Positions 10,033 through 64,000 of a DNA stretch of 64,000 nucleotides are shown piece after piece; position 1 is the stretch's first letter, and every line of letters starts with the position of its first letter. Origin of the DNA: Yponomeuta sedellus. Its lineage: Eukaryota; Arthropoda; Insecta; Lepidoptera; Yponomeutidae. Where the stretch lies: assembly GCA_934045075.1 (NCBI GenBank), contig OW203726.1, positions 21,825,488 to 21,889,487 on the forward strand, given 5' to 3'. The position numbers and the translations under genes are program-made. A model generated the notes under the pieces. That model ran no database searches and was not told the origin of the DNA. It worked only from the letters and a program-made list of their open reading frames with translations.

Positions 10033-10290
10033 ATCAGCTGAAGTGGCAGTGGGCTGAACATGTCTCTCGAAGAATGGACAACCGTTGGAGTAAATTGTCC
10101 TTGAGTGGAGGCCGCGACGCGGAAACGTAGTGTAGGACGCCCTCCGACTAGGTGGGATGACGATCTGCGACAAACTGCAGGCAGATGCTGGATGCGAAAA
10201 ACTAAAGACAGGGCTCTATGGCGCTCATTAGGGGAGGGCTATACAAGTCCAGCAGTGGACTAGTATAGCCTGACGACGACGACGACGATA
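10033..10290 (+). pseudogene. Non-LTR retrotransposon C-terminal tail, 5' truncated
   Basis: Frames encode KWQWAEHVSRRMDNRW and, after a frameshift, GRPPTRWDDDLRQTAG...KTKDRALWRSL. This is the conserved tail after the reverse transcriptase domain of insect LINEs (W-x-G/E-H-x-x-R, then GRP-x-x-R-W-x-DDL). It ends in CCAGCAGTGGACTAGTATAG and a (GAC)n tail. The frame is broken between the two blocks. Confidence 0.75.
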
Positions 10291-10327
10291 TTTTTCGTTT
10301 TATTGACTTTTCTTAATCGTGTCACAT

Positions 10328-10389
10328 ATTCTTGTTGTCACCATCTCATTGTCCATTTATTCTTGTTGTCACCATCTCATTGTCCATTT
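10328..10389. repeat. 31-bp tandem duplication
   Basis: The unit ATTCTTGTTGTCACCATCTC plus 11 further bases occurs twice in tandem without visible change. Confidence 0.85.
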
Positions 10390-12338
10390 ATTCTAATATT
10401 TTCCTTTTGTACTTCGTTTTACCCGTTTTTCATTACATTTCTTGTTTATACAGACCATTCCGTAACAGTATGAATTTAGATTATTTAGGTACTGTGTAGA
10501 GAAACCCGATTACAATAGTGACTAGGTCTATGTGACATATAAAAAAAACGGACGAATATCGGAACTAAAAAAAGCCGCATAAGCGAGTGTCTTGTATCGC
10601 CACGCAATATGATATTAATGGTAAATTATGTAAATTGTGGTAATCATCGTGAACAAAGGTATCATGTACAATTCAATACTTATAATACAGAATATCCTAT
10701 CTATCCATCAACATACGTAAACGTGTTTTTTCATTCAGGACACTGCAAGAGGACACAGTACATTTACGTTTACTATTTTTTTTTATTAATTCATTTATTT
10801 AAAGTAAGAAAAAAATACATTCAATATAATGCCTCCGCTCCTCCGAAACCGACAAGGTTTATCTGTGGATTGGGTTTTTTTTCTTTTAGTAGTCACTAGC
10901 TTAACATGATTTTGGAAAAAGTATACTATATAGTACTAGTGCCATGCTCGGCAAATAGCTTGAACAAACTCAGAATGAGCTTGGGATATACTTGCAAGAG
11001 TAAATGTAAACTTAGATTATGTGTAATATATTGTATGAAACAGAAATATCGTTTGTTTTGCCATGTCTGTCGGTCTGTCTTAGATACAAATTTTAATCTC
11101 ATATTTGGCAAAGATATACAACATTACGAATCACGCCTACAAAACGGTAGGATAAAATCTTTAAAAACTTTTTAATTTCTGGTTCATTTTGGTTCTTTAC
11201 GCTCGTCCATAGTGTAAAGTTCAATTGGTTTCCCAAAATTGTCGGTCCAGGAAATCGTTTGGGAAATATCAAAACATTAAAGAGTACGTTTTTGAGATAA
11301 AATCCGGATATCAGTAAAAAAAAACATTAATTCTACGTGACCTTACATTCTCGTACCAACTCGTACTTAGTCAGCTTTTTAAATAAAAAAATGATACCTC
11401 TGGGGTAGGTACCAGATTCTGTTTTTATAGATTCCAATATATTTGGACAGAGATACAATTCCAGTTTTTACTAGATTTATTGCGGACAACAGCTTTTGAT
11501 TTATTGCAGTCGTAAATATCATTGTTTAGAATTGCAGCGTTTTACTACAAATATATATTATAGGTATAGCGTTTATGTAGAAACAGACCTACCATTAGAA
11601 ATCTTATAATCGAGATTAGACCCGTTTAATTAATGTGTGTATAACTGTATAAAGTATCGCGAGTTATTGAAAAATACTATTTGAATCAAATTTTTTATTG
11701 AATTTTTATGTAAAAGTGAAGATTTGTTTATTTGCTCAAAAGTAGATACATTTTCCAGCGGCATCCACAGTGGGATGTCGCAGCAAAATGTACCAGTTTT
11801 ACGAGTTAAGAGTACCCGTGTTACAATACTATTACGAAAATAATACAATGTATAACAACTAAATTTTTTATGCAAATATTATTTACTAGAATATACCGTA
11901 TTGAGTGAAATTAAAATATTCTACTGCCTTTTTATTTTTTCTGAGCCTGCTACTCCCCGTCGCGTGTCATCAATATTTTATTACGTCAATGTCAATTCTC
12001 ATAGTAAACCCTGAGTTTTAGTTCTATGAAATGTGACTCTAAAAGCTTTCAGCGCCCACAAGGGGCGCTGTTGTGCACTTTGAGAAAGACTGGTGGGTGT
12101 AAAAATCCTCATACATCCCAAAATGGAAATTCTACGAGGTAAAAAGCAATACGAAGAAATTTTGTTTTGAGAAAACATCAAGATCGCAAAAACAGGTGAC
12201 TCAGTACGAAACAGCTGATGTTTTATGCGCGACTTCGAAGAGTTTCACAGTAAAAGCTGTACTTATTGACGAGTAAAACTTATAATATTTTAATTTATGT
12301 TACATTCCGTAACATCATTCTTATCAACCATTTGATGC
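10390..12338. other. No gene recognised
   Basis: AT-rich sequence. A short GC-rich fold CAGCGCCCACAAGGGGCGCTG lies at about 12050-12070. Frames up to 96 codons contain no family motif. Confidence 0.4.
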
Positions 12339-12465
12339 CTACTGCAGATCATAGGCCTCCCTAATGGTTTTCCAAGCTTCACGGTCTTGTGCCGTCCGCA
12401 TCCAGCGACTGCCAGCCACCGTAACCAGGTCATCAGACCATCTGGTGGAGGACCTGCACCCTCCG
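12339..12465 (-). pseudogene. LINE C-terminal tail fragment
   Basis: The minus strand encodes SSTRWSDDLVTVAGSRWMRT then AQDREAWKTIREAYDLQ and a stop at 12339-12341. This is the R-W-x-DDL...W tail of insect non-LTR retrotransposons. A second copy of the same family lies at 19065-19330. Only the last 40 or so codons remain. Confidence 0.75.
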
Positions 12466-13439
12466 TATTTATTATAATGGTTTATACAGTTAAAAAATCA
12501 ATTATTACATAGTGACAATGAATAATACAAACTAATACATAATAAAAAAAAATATTAGCAATGGTATTTTCAAACTCAGGTAAGTAGAAATAGTGAAGCT
12601 CCTATTTTTACATCTGATCTGTTTTATTTCCTTCTTTAAGTACAATAAAGTTTTCTCTATCTGTATTTTCCAAAAAAATGTCTAAGATTATAATTTGATG
12701 TACACTTAGTAACATTTGTCGTGAATGATAGTGTGCTAAATTATCAACTTCTAAGTCATTGTCTTGAGGTAGCTTTGTTCTCTCGTCGCGTATCTAGGCA
12801 ATTAATTTAGCCTAATCTTCTTATTGGATGCTTCAATATTTTTCTTTTTAATTATTCAACATTCAAAATTTTGGACTCAAAAATACACACCACTTTCCAC
12901 TTGAGACTTCATCGTGTCAATGTTTTCTTTACACTGTTGTTAATTTAGCCTTCGTCGGTATCTTTATTAGAATTCAACACCATTCATCCATTACGCATAT
13001 ACAAAACATCCAGTGCAATTTATTGAAAAACAAAATAAACCACAGTGAAATAAACACATTTAAATTTGCAAACCAAATCGCAATGCAGTGGTTCCCAGTG
13101 CAGAGCTTTTTGTGTTAGGGTTAAAAGACTTCTTATTAGCATATTCCATAGGACTTCAACTCGACGTCTCCTGCTGAAATCCACACACACAATATTCATT
13201 TAACTCTATCTAATCTCGAACGATACATTACCGATTAGAGAACAGTGAAACAGCCGATTTATCGGCGTACAAAATGTTGTTTCATGTCATTATTCACGAT
13301 AGCTAGACGCGGCTGGCGAAAAGCTTTCGTGTCGTTTGGTAGCTCCCTTGCCATATCACCTCACTTCACATTAATCCTTGCACTAAGAAACTATCTTTTT
13401 AATAATGCATGTCATAGTTGGCCTGTGTTTTCAGTGAGT
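12466..13439. other. No feature recognised
   Basis: AT-rich stretch without recognisable coding or repeat structure. Confidence 0.4.
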
Positions 13440-13600
13440 GTGCCAGTATTTTTGTTTTATTGTGCTGCTTTGGTCGCGGACGCGGCGTGCGTGAGGTCGC
13501 GGCCGCTTCACGTCGGGGACTGGCTGGCTGGGGGTTGGACACTTTGTCCCGGCCGGCGCGGCCGACGGATGCTGCGTTCCGTTTTAGCGGATTTAAGAAA
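13440..13600. other. GC-rich, CpG-rich island without an assigned gene
   Basis: Between about 13470 and 13590 the sequence is much richer in G+C and CpG than its surroundings (GCGGACGCGGCGTGCGTGAG, CCCGGCCGGCGCGGCCGACG). Frames of up to 122 codons cross it but show no family motif. It might be a promoter or first exon of an unannotated gene or a transposon end. Confidence 0.35.
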
Positions 13601-14660
13601 AAATCGGAAATGAACTGAAGAAATGAAAAAAAAGTACATATTTTTATTGAAAACAAAAATGGTTTGGATACAGTTTCAACGTGAGGTGTTTCGTTGAAAA
13701 TGTATACTTATTGTAAATATACTTATTGTAGTCATGCAGTATAAATATTAATGTTATGGGGGTTTCTATTTCCTTTAAATTAAATTAAGTACTTTATAAG
13801 CAACTAACGTGATACTTAGCAAAAAATATATATTTGTCTGCTTCTTTTACAAAATACACCGTAGAATGGAGCGTGAGAGAAGTTGTTCGTCGTGGCGCCC
13901 TCTAGTTTGTATCCTGAGAACAAAATATGACAAGAGCTTTGCGTGTCCCAAATTTTGTACCCTTCTCAATGCAGGGTTACTTTCATGTCCAGTGTAACAA
14001 GATCTCTTAACATGCGCCATTTAGTTCGTCCACAAATGGCACACAGGGGTAGAGTTGACTGGTTTGTAGAGAACGAAATATAGGGTCCGATTTTGGGGCT
14101 GACAAATTAGGAAGGGGATGGTGAAAAAATCGCCGGAGCTTCGACTTTATTGACATTTTGTTACTCGATAATTAACGCTGTACCCAAGGTGAGGACCTCG
14201 ATTTATTAGTCGACTGTTAAATTTTAAAGCTCATCGGGTTTTTCGCATCAATTAATCGGCTTTTATTGGTTGTAAAAAGCTGTTGAGAGTTCGCTAATAG
14301 AGATTTTGGGATTGGTTGGTTCAACTGTTTTGTAATTATTATATTTTTTTTTAGCCTTTATAATAAAATCACGATTCTACTAAAATACTCTCAAAGGCGT
14401 TTTATTTAATCTGTGTTACGTCTTTTCCTTTTAAAATCTCCACGTAAAGACTATTGAATTGAGCCTGTTTGAAATGTTTTAAATAATTTGTCCTTTTATA
14501 AATAACGCAGATATTTTCTTAAATTTTATTTCTTTTCTGTGTTTTTCGTGTGCAATAAAGTATAAATATAAATACAAAGCTTTGTATTTAGGTAAATTTT
14601 ATCCTTGCCTTTCATCTTATGATGAACCTTAATAATGTTCATTATATTTTTTTATGATAG
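13601..14660. other. No gene recognised
   Basis: Only AT-rich sequence and short frames; no repeat family recognised. Confidence 0.4.
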
Positions 14661-14719
14661 AGGAAACCCAGTTTTGTAGATTTTACCAATTTGGTAAAAT
14701 CTACAAAACTGGGTTTCCT
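14661..14719. repeat. 59-bp perfect palindrome with a 1-nt spacer
   Basis: The arm 14661-14689 (AGGAAACCCAGTTTTGTAGA then TTTTACCAA) is exactly complemented at 14691-14719, with a single T between them. Both sides carry degenerate ATG(A/T)TCATTA-like sequence. No other copy is seen in the window. Confidence 0.9.
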
Positions 14720-15343
14720 GGGTTTAGAGGCAAAAATCAGTAATAAAATTTCGACATCATAAAATGTTCATTAACATTTTTAGCAACTTATGATGTGGGC
14801 AATTTAGAACTGTCTTGTAATGGATGCAATGCGTATTTTAACCAAACCGAAGGAAGAAAAATGAAAAAGTTACAACTTATTAAAGTGGCAAAGCCAATAG
14901 TACGTCCGTCGACAAAATATTAATATACTGATTTTAGTGACATCTCTACGAGGAAGGATGAAACATCAACGTCGGTATTCGTACTGAGCGTGAGGGTAGA
15001 GCCGATGTTCTACGGTAGAAAGAGAAAGGATTGTGTTTTAGTCTGTTTTATTAACCACGTTTATGCGTAGATGGCGCTGTGTGTATTTTAAACTACCTCT
15101 GTGTTTAAACAAAATTCAAAATCGAAAGATTTTAAAATAATCCCTTTATACTCTGATTTTTTACTTCGTAGAATTCTGACATTCCATAAGTGTTGCTACT
15201 AAGTGAGTGTGTTGAGTGAACTTGTGTGGAAGTTATTACTAATATTATTGAAAAAGCTCTCTACCGAAAAAGGGGAATATTTGATCAATTTATGGGCAAT
15301 AAAAAATAATATTTCTTAATGATTCGCGATATTCATACATTTT

Positions 15344-15475
15344 TATATATCAAACGGGTCAAATCGCGATTATTTATTAGGTAAAACGTAATTACCTTAT
15401 TTCCCGACGTTTTGGCAGCGTTACAGTTGCCGTGGTCTCGGGGAGACTGGGCAATTGGACCCGTTTAATATATAA
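15344..15475. mobile_element. Interspersed repeat with AAACGGGTC/GACCCGTTT ends
   Basis: The ends read ATATATCAAACGGGTC and GACCCGTTTAATATAT. The interior has AAATCGCGATTATTTATTAG, GTAATTACCTTATTTCCCGA, CGTTTTGGCAGCGTTACAGT. Fragments recur at 24478-24530, 31225-31320 and 55262-55490, so this is a short non-autonomous element family with terminal inverted repeats. The superfamily is not determined. Confidence 0.6.
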
Positions 15476-16194
15476 CTACATAAAAAATAAAATGCAAAAA
15501 GTCTAAGTATAGGTGGATTATTTTGTCTTTCTTCTTTCCAAAATTTTCTATTATATATTATGATCAAGAAAATACTTAATAGAAACTACTACTATACTGG
15601 CCCAGGAGTAAATGCCAAATATGATTTTGATCTAGTTATATAGGTACTAGGTGGAGTAGAGTAAAGTAAAATACAAAGTTTATTTCCATTTTTATGTAGA
15701 AAAAGTTATACAAATGTATATAATACATCATCCATAGTTTTTATACTAGTAACTTACACTCTTTTAAGTAACACCTATTACCTAAAAATATAAATTTAGC
15801 TAAATTGACTGGTATTTTTTCTTAAACTTGACACCCAAAACGGGCATTTTTTTACTATAGTGTATTTTGCCACTGGGAGCTTAAACGTCTAATCTTAATA
15901 ATATAATCTGTACAAAATGTATAAATTTACACATTTCATATTATATTGACATATATTTACAAGTTTCTTCTTAACTATAATAGTGTTTACACTTTACTTG
16001 AATGAACAACCATGACCTTATGATATTTAAGTCCATATTTTGTTCTAGACTTTCATGGCCTTTTGTAGACCTTGCTTTGGAAACGAATAAAACATCAATT
16101 ATTTCAACACAAAACCAGTTTTTCGATCTAGCCATAAAGCGTTATCACAGTTTACAAAACATCAAAACATCAAATAATAACAAGTAAACTGCTT
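15476..16194. other. AT-rich, no feature recognised
   Basis: Nothing recognisable beyond AT-rich sequence. Confidence 0.4.
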
Positions 16195-16412
16195 TGTAGA
16201 ATTTTAGTCCGGATCTACTTATGGGTGTTGTTTTATCGGAAAAGTCCGACCAGGTTTCGCTCCGATTCATAGAGCTTAATCATGGTGAGAAGAGACGGAG
16301 CTCGCGTCGTCGGTTGCTCGTCTCACACTTTTCCGATATAACAACACCCGTAAGTCGATCCGGACCAAAAGTCTACAATGTGTTGTGCTTACGAAAGTTT
16401 TAGTTCAAAAAA
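16195..16412 (+). mobile_element. Hairpin element, longer-loop copy
   Basis: The arms TGTAGAATTTTAGTCCGGAT...TTTATCGGAAAAGT and ACTTTTCCGATATAACAACA...AGTCTACA (about 50 bp, few mismatches) enclose a roughly 78-bp loop absent from the 6285 copy. The flank ATGTGTTGTGCTTACGAAAG...AAAAAAA is shared. The larger loop suggests this copy is closer to the parent and that 6285 has an internal deletion. Confidence 0.7.
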
Positions 16413-17079
16413 AGCAAACTGCTACACGAAATATCATAAATAAGTTATTTCTATCAGTTTTAACATCTTAATAAAGCTTTCAGTGGACGGATAGATACCC
16501 CATTGTTATCACAAAAACATTGTTCAAAACCCATCGGCTGAATATATCTTTCAAATCACAAGTATTGTCTCCTCTTCAGCCATAATAAGCTAGAATGAAC
16601 GTTGTGTATGTAAATATTTGTGGTGGTAAGAGTGACTTAAAATAGAGTAAGGACAAAAATCGGATAAATACGCTGAGGTAGTCAACGAGTAAACAAAAAC
16701 AGGAAAGAAAAGGTGAATATGGACTTATAGTCCACATTCGTCCACTACTAGACACGATAACGAATGAATATGGACTTAGCAAAGTAAAAATACCTATCAA
16801 TATACCCAGGTACTTATTTACACGACATGTTTGATTAAAAATATCGCTTAGCTTACGCTATAATTACATTTGAGCAGAGCTCTCAGTGGAACATACCTTT
16901 GTGAAAAACGTGATGGCCGTCGCCAGGTTTTTAAGATTTTCGGCAGTTTTCTGCCACCTGTAACTGTAACAGGCTAAAGAAAAATACTTCAACTGTAAGG
17001 CTATCAAAATTTCATAAAAAAGTTGAAGTTTAATTGAATTAATCTCTGTGAATTTTTGGCCTGAATAAATATCCTCTTT
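16413..17079. other. No gene recognised; sequence downstream of the ELOVL gene
   Basis: AT-rich. One 74-codon minus frame at 16576-16800 is hydrophobic but has no conserved features. Confidence 0.4.
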
Positions 17080-17085
17080 TTTATT
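17080..17085 (-). promoter_or_regulatory. Candidate polyadenylation signal of the ELOVL gene
   Basis: AATAAA on the minus strand lies about 325 nt past the ELOVL stop codon, which would give a short 3' UTR. I noticed no closer AATAAA on this strand. Confidence 0.35.
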
Positions 17086-17410
17086 TTATGTATCGCCAAT
17101 TTTCCAAGCACTTAATCTACAAGCGCCAAGTGCGTCGAGACATATCGAATGTTAACGTCATACATATTTTTCGAGAAATACTTAGTAGCACGTGAAATTA
17201 GTTCACGTCTTATGAACAACATGTAACTGTAAGCGTTTCGTAACACAACCTTTGGCCGGTAAGGCAGAAGCCTAAGTTCTCAATACATATGAGTACTTAA
17301 GGATAGTATTTATGTATTTTTGAAAAAGTATTACAGACGACGACATCACAAAAACAAACAAAGACATCTCACGCAATCTCAACAGACAACAAGACTAAAC
17401 TAATTCACGA

Positions 17411-59923
<42,513 letters not shown>

Positions 59924-60177
59924 TTTGATATACTATTTTATTCAGCAGCACGACTAAGCACAACACACTTCCGGCCACGACTAAACGGCGGCTAAGCCAA
60001 GTGCTTCTTTAGCACGATTTCAGTCCAAGGCACGACTACAGTCAGTCTTAGTCGCGACTAAATTTAGTCGTCTCCAGGACGGAGGTCACTAGGCACTTTG
60101 AGCAGTAACAATTTGCTGGCAGCAAGCTGTCACCTGGAAATGAAAGAAAAAGGAAAATAAGTATAGTTCTGGAATTC

Positions 60178-60355
60178 CCGGCCGGGTCAAATTAGGACAC
60201 GAACTTTTCCAATTTGTCTAGGGTCTTGGATGTTATCTATGTATTTATTGTATTAAATCTATCGTCGAGTTAGCACCTTAAACACAAGTCATTTAGTTGT
60301 ACTTAGTATGGGGTTAACGAAATCTGTGAAATATGTCCATGAATATTTATTTAAT
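60178..60355 (+). mobile_element. tRNA-like SINE lacking its head (50868 family)
   Basis: CCCGGCCGGGTCAAATTAGG, TAGGGTCTTGGATGTTATCT, ATTGTATTAAATCTATCGTC, TATGTCCATGAATATTTATT. Only the last bases of the B-box stem remain. It lies 45 bp from the 5' UTR exon's acceptor side. Confidence 0.7.
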
Positions 60356-60374
60356 TAACACTTTCTTAAGCATT

Positions 60375-60500
60375 ACGCGTTGTTGCAATTTCAATCCAAT
60401 ACGCGGTGGGCACGCGTGGCAATTAAGCCCTTACTCCCTCTCTGAGAGAAGGCCTGTGCCGTGCAGGGGGACGTTTATAGACTACATAAAAGAACACGGT
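60375..60500 (+). repeat. tRNA-like SINE 3' tail (32279 family)
   Basis: GGTGGGCACGCGTGGCAATT, AAGCCCTTACTCCCTCTCTG, AGAGAAGGCCTGTGCCGTGC, TATAGACTACATAAAA. Confidence 0.65.
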
Positions 60501-61614
60501 CTTAACTGCATTCCAGAATCACTTACTGGTCGGACTCTTCTGACAAGAATTCACGTCAGTGATTCCGGCACTAAACTTCACGACCTAAAAACTCGTCCTT
60601 AGAAAACTTTCTTTAGGAAAAACAAGAAAATATGCAGTAAAAAAGAAAATCACACTTTGGTCCACTAATAAATTTTTAAAATGGAGTTAAAGCCTGCCAT
60701 GAGTAGGCTTTAACTTCATTTTAGGTGTTTCTGTTACAAACCGGCTTTGATAAAGAGTATTATTATCTTACTCCAACTCTGTTTTAAGTGTTTCATTGGA
60801 ATCTCTTTTTAATAAATAAGTAAAACTTTAGTTACATTTTTGGCAATCATCATACTAAATTAATATTAACACATTCTGACAGTAGAAAGTATATTCCACG
60901 GTGACTAAACAATGGTTTATTGAGAATGACTGGAATTAACAGTTAACTTTCACAAAAAACTATAGAAAAATTACGATTTATTTGACCGCTGAAGTGCTAA
61001 AATGGTACATCGTTAGCGTCTCACTTTACGTTTGATGTCTATGAAAATAGTCACGGAACTAATTTAATAAAATTAAACGGTTTAGTTTTTGTTTCGGTTC
61101 TCAGTCACGAACTGCTAAAGTAAATATGGAACCCCTTTTTAAGGAAAAAAATGCCAACCGCAATGTGTTTTGCATACTTAACTGAGTACTAAACGACTAT
61201 GTCAGAATACAGGCGTGTTAGTTATTAAACGGGTCTATTTGCGTTTTTAGGCGTCTTACGTAGGTAAGTTGTTGACTATGTTACTAATTTGACTATAATG
61301 CTTTAACTGTATGAGTATCACGGCCAAGAAAACAAGTTTTTGATACATATATTTCTGTGAAATATTATAAATTGTAAAATTATAATCTATGTTAATTTTT
61401 CATTTATATTTTACCGCCACAATGAAAGCACCATCCTTTTCAAATGTAGTGAACCAAACGAAAACTCAGACGAGTTATATTTAAAATAAAACAAGAAAAA
61501 AGTAATACTACCGATAGGTTTTGGTGATGCACAATACCATGTCTTATGTAAGTGTCTCTTTTAAGTTAATTTTTTTTCACACGTGCACATTTTTTAATAA
61601 AAAAATCCGAGGAA
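60501..61614. other. Upstream of ELOVL; only a short hairpin at about 60677-60722
   Basis: AAAATGGAGTTAAAGCCTGC pairs with GTAGGCTTTAACTTCATTTT around a 5-nt loop. No gene is recognised in the rest. Confidence 0.45.
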
Positions 61615-61865
61615 ACTTTGCCGCCGCCGTCCGGGCGTAGAGCGCGAGCGCCGACGTTCGAAAAACAATTGAATAGCGCGCGCTCTCTCCACCAATCAGA
61701 GGCCGTCATTTCCACACGCACACAAGGACGCAACCCCCACTTGGTATCCGAGCGACATTGCTCTCTAGCCCCTACTATTACGGGTGGAATTCCCGCGAGG
61801 CGCGGCGAGTGGTCAAGCAAGTTGGTCCAAAGTCCGGTCCACGCGAGATGGCGATGGTGAAATAT
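61615..61865 (-). promoter_or_regulatory. Candidate ELOVL promoter / non-coding first exon (GC-rich island)
   Basis: The block is rich in G+C and CpG (GCCGCCGCCGTCCGGGCGTA, AGCGCGCGCTCTCTCC, GAGGCGCGGCGAGTGG) within AT-rich surroundings. On the minus strand CTGATTGGTGGAGAG contains an inverted CCAAT box, upstream of GCGCGC and CTATTCAATTG. It lies about 1.5 kb upstream of the splice acceptor at 60133 that demands an upstream exon. No donor is singled out, so the transcript start is inference. Confidence 0.4.
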
Positions 61866-63683
61866 GTCCGGAGACCTTCTAAAAACCTCGAGGTTTCTGA
61901 GCGTATCGCGTGATTCTTAACTTTAAACCGTTTATGTACTAAAAATAATGTTATGTTTTGTGGGTTATTACGAAGGTATTCTGAGGTACTTATTCTGGTT
62001 ATTGAAGGATAGTTGATCTCCCTTGAAATTGTCTGTGAATAGTTTTGAAGATTTGAGACTCATTCTGGTAATTTTTTGATTGAAGCTAAATTACTTCATA
62101 TTACATTACTTATCCACTCTTTGGTCAAGTCAGATAATTTTGTGTTAATATTTAACAGCTTTTTCCCTAATTCAGTTACTTAAAACATAACGATATGTGT
62201 ATTCCTTGATGGTTTGATTAACAGACAATTTAGGTATAAATTTTGACAAAATTATTTTTATTCCATAAAATTATAAATTAGGCGATTGTACCTAGTAAAG
62301 AAAAACATTTCGTATACTAAAAAAATATATATCTTGAGATATATCAGAAGAATGACCTTGACGTGTGCTATAGAATTTCCCCCATAAAGTGCCACAGATG
62401 AACTTTCACTGTCACTGGCAAGTTGGAAGCAGAAGGTCCAAAAGAACGACGTTACATACGCTCACTCGTGACTTCAAAATTTACCCAGATTGCCATAGTG
62501 CCCATTGATTACAGTCGGGGATGGTGGGAATGTGGAAGAAAAGGATTTGCCCAGTAATGGAAAACATCACAAACTAATTATGAAATCGATAAAGTAACTA
62601 ATGAAATCATCCTGGCTCGTAATTTCGGCCTAAGAGCCTGCTCGTTTTACCTGATATCATTGAATTTAAAAATTCAATGCTGATGTGAACTTTTGCTGGT
62701 ATTACGACAATGAACGTGCCTTGATAATGGAAGGTAAATAAATAATTTAACAGACGAAATAGACACATAAGGTTACGAAAAAATAGTAATCGTCCATGGT
62801 GGGCAGTGTAGGATTTAAAAAAAAAACACGAGTGATTATGACTACTTATGGAAGAAGAAATTTATACGGTTTTCTAAATCTCGATGACTACTTTACACGA
62901 AATCACAGATACGACCCTGTCAGCTCAATTTAGTTTTTATTTTAAAATATGCGCCGTAACATGTTGTCAATGGTATAACTCCATGCCACTTTGGACAAAT
63001 ATGGAAAGTATTATTGAACTAAAACTTTCGTGAGCAATACAAATTAACACCAATCCGAAACACTTAAATTTTATTTTAAGTAGTCTCTTTACTCGATTGC
63101 GGCGGAGACCATAGAAAGTATGTGTTTATATTGTAATTTTAACCCTTCTCAATCCCTCGTCATTCCCCAACCAATAGCCTGATTTTGACAAATAATATCT
63201 TAATTGATTCATCGTGCTTGCGCAATTGTCATAAGCTATATGAAATTGGCTTCATAAAAAAATACTAAAAGGAAACAATTGAAACTGAAAAAGAATACCA
63301 AATTCAACAATGTAACTCCTTACGAGGTACCTAGGTTTATCTCGCCTAATTAGTAGTTAATACTTAGTTGCCGCGTTGTTGTTTATTAATTAGTGATTTT
63401 TTTGGCACTATCAGTAACATAAAACTTCTGCGCTCAATTGTTTTGTGATGGCGACGCGATCAGCTGAGCTTTTCAATGTCAGACGGCGGAACTAAGCTTT
63501 TGACACACTTTTTTGAGAAGCTTTTTGTAATTATAGTTAAAACTTTATTACGATGACGGATTCTGTTGGTTTTCAAAGGCGTAAGCATCGCAGTGCGCGA
63601 TTGTCATCGAAAAAATTGGTGTAAAAAGTTAAATTTCAGAGCATTCGTTGGCATATAGATCTTTACTTGTGTGCACTATTCTT
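61866..63683. other. No gene or repeat recognised
   Basis: AT-rich sequence with no recognisable family motif, RNA gene or repeat. Confidence 0.45.
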
Positions 63684-63925
63684 TGTGAGAAAACCCGCAT
63701 CTTGGTTGGCTCCGGGCGTATTGACTAGTCTTTCCTGCGAGCTAGGCCGACTAAGCTGCCAGGATGGTATACGAGTAGGTGCTGGGCAAGCCACCGCCCA
63801 TCACATCTATAACAATATTCCAGGCACTGCATCATCCGAGATCCCGTCATTTATCTAGTGTGAGTGGAGGTGCCACTGGGCGCTGTATAAATTAGCTAAT
63901 TACGCAGGTACAAGGGCCAAAGAAT
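63684..63925 (+). repeat. ~240-bp repeat, copy 2
   Basis: GTGAGAAAACCCGCATCTTG, GGCCGACTAAGCTGCCAGGA, CTGGGCAAGCC, TATCTAGTGTGAGTGGAGGT, GGCGCTGTATAAAT. Same orientation as 24182-24425. Confidence 0.65.
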
Positions 63926-64000
63926 TCTCAGTTAAAATCCAAAATATTTAGCAACCCGAAATAAAAAGGTTTGTCTACTACAGTCGTTCGTTATCGTTAT

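Noticed and set aside
13245..13656. GC-rich frames of up to 122 codons
   Set aside because: Several frames on both strands are open because of the base composition; none shows a motif, signal or splice pattern that favours one.

Overview
The window looks like a moth or butterfly (lepidopteran) nuclear chromosome segment. It is AT-rich and intron-dominated, packed with short retroposons and LINE 3' ends, and carries one host gene that can be assembled exon by exon. The lepidopteran assignment rests on my recall of these repeat families and on the style of the ELOVL protein; no database was consulted.

Layout. (1) 1-1433, minus strand: a DNA-virus-like or Polinton/adintovirus-like module cut by the left window edge. 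It has a complete 229-aa P-loop ATPase of the A32/FtsK packaging type, followed by an edge-truncated acidic protein with a basic nuclear-localisation-like patch. A 120-bp imperfect palindrome with a GC-rich inner palindrome lies about 130 bp upstream of the ATPase. (2) 1434-17079: no host gene recognised. It holds MITEs, hairpins, LINE 3' fragments, a BEL/Pao integrase remnant, a 5S-derived SINE and long unremarkable AT-rich stretches. (3) 17080-60133, minus strand: one ELOVL-family fatty-acid elongase gene. Seven coding exons with canonical GT/AG junctions sum to 993 nt (330 aa + stop); the introns run to 11.7 kb and consist largely of transposon debris. A GC-rich island at 61615-61865 is a candidate promoter or first exon. 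(4) 60134-64000: mostly unannotated upstream sequence with a few repeats.

Repeats. Two short-retroposon families stand out. One (18 copies or fragments) has a head resembling 5S rRNA rather than a tRNA. The other (about a dozen) has a tRNA-Ile-like core combined with terminal modules found in both direct and inverted orientation; several loci are fold-back insertions framed by 9-14 bp target-site duplications. Further families are two other tRNA-like SINE groups, at least three LINE 3'-end families, Tc1/mariner-like MITEs starting CAGGG(T/C)GTC, and a Penelope-like C-terminal remnant. Several microsatellites sit at LINE 3' ends.

How the parts may interact: the host gene's introns act as a sink for insertions. 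A near-identical inverted repeat pair (28131-28374 and 38262-38510) brackets ELOVL exon 3, a frame-preserving 81-nt exon, with one arm 93 nt from its splice acceptor. This is the most plausible case here of repeats affecting host RNA processing.
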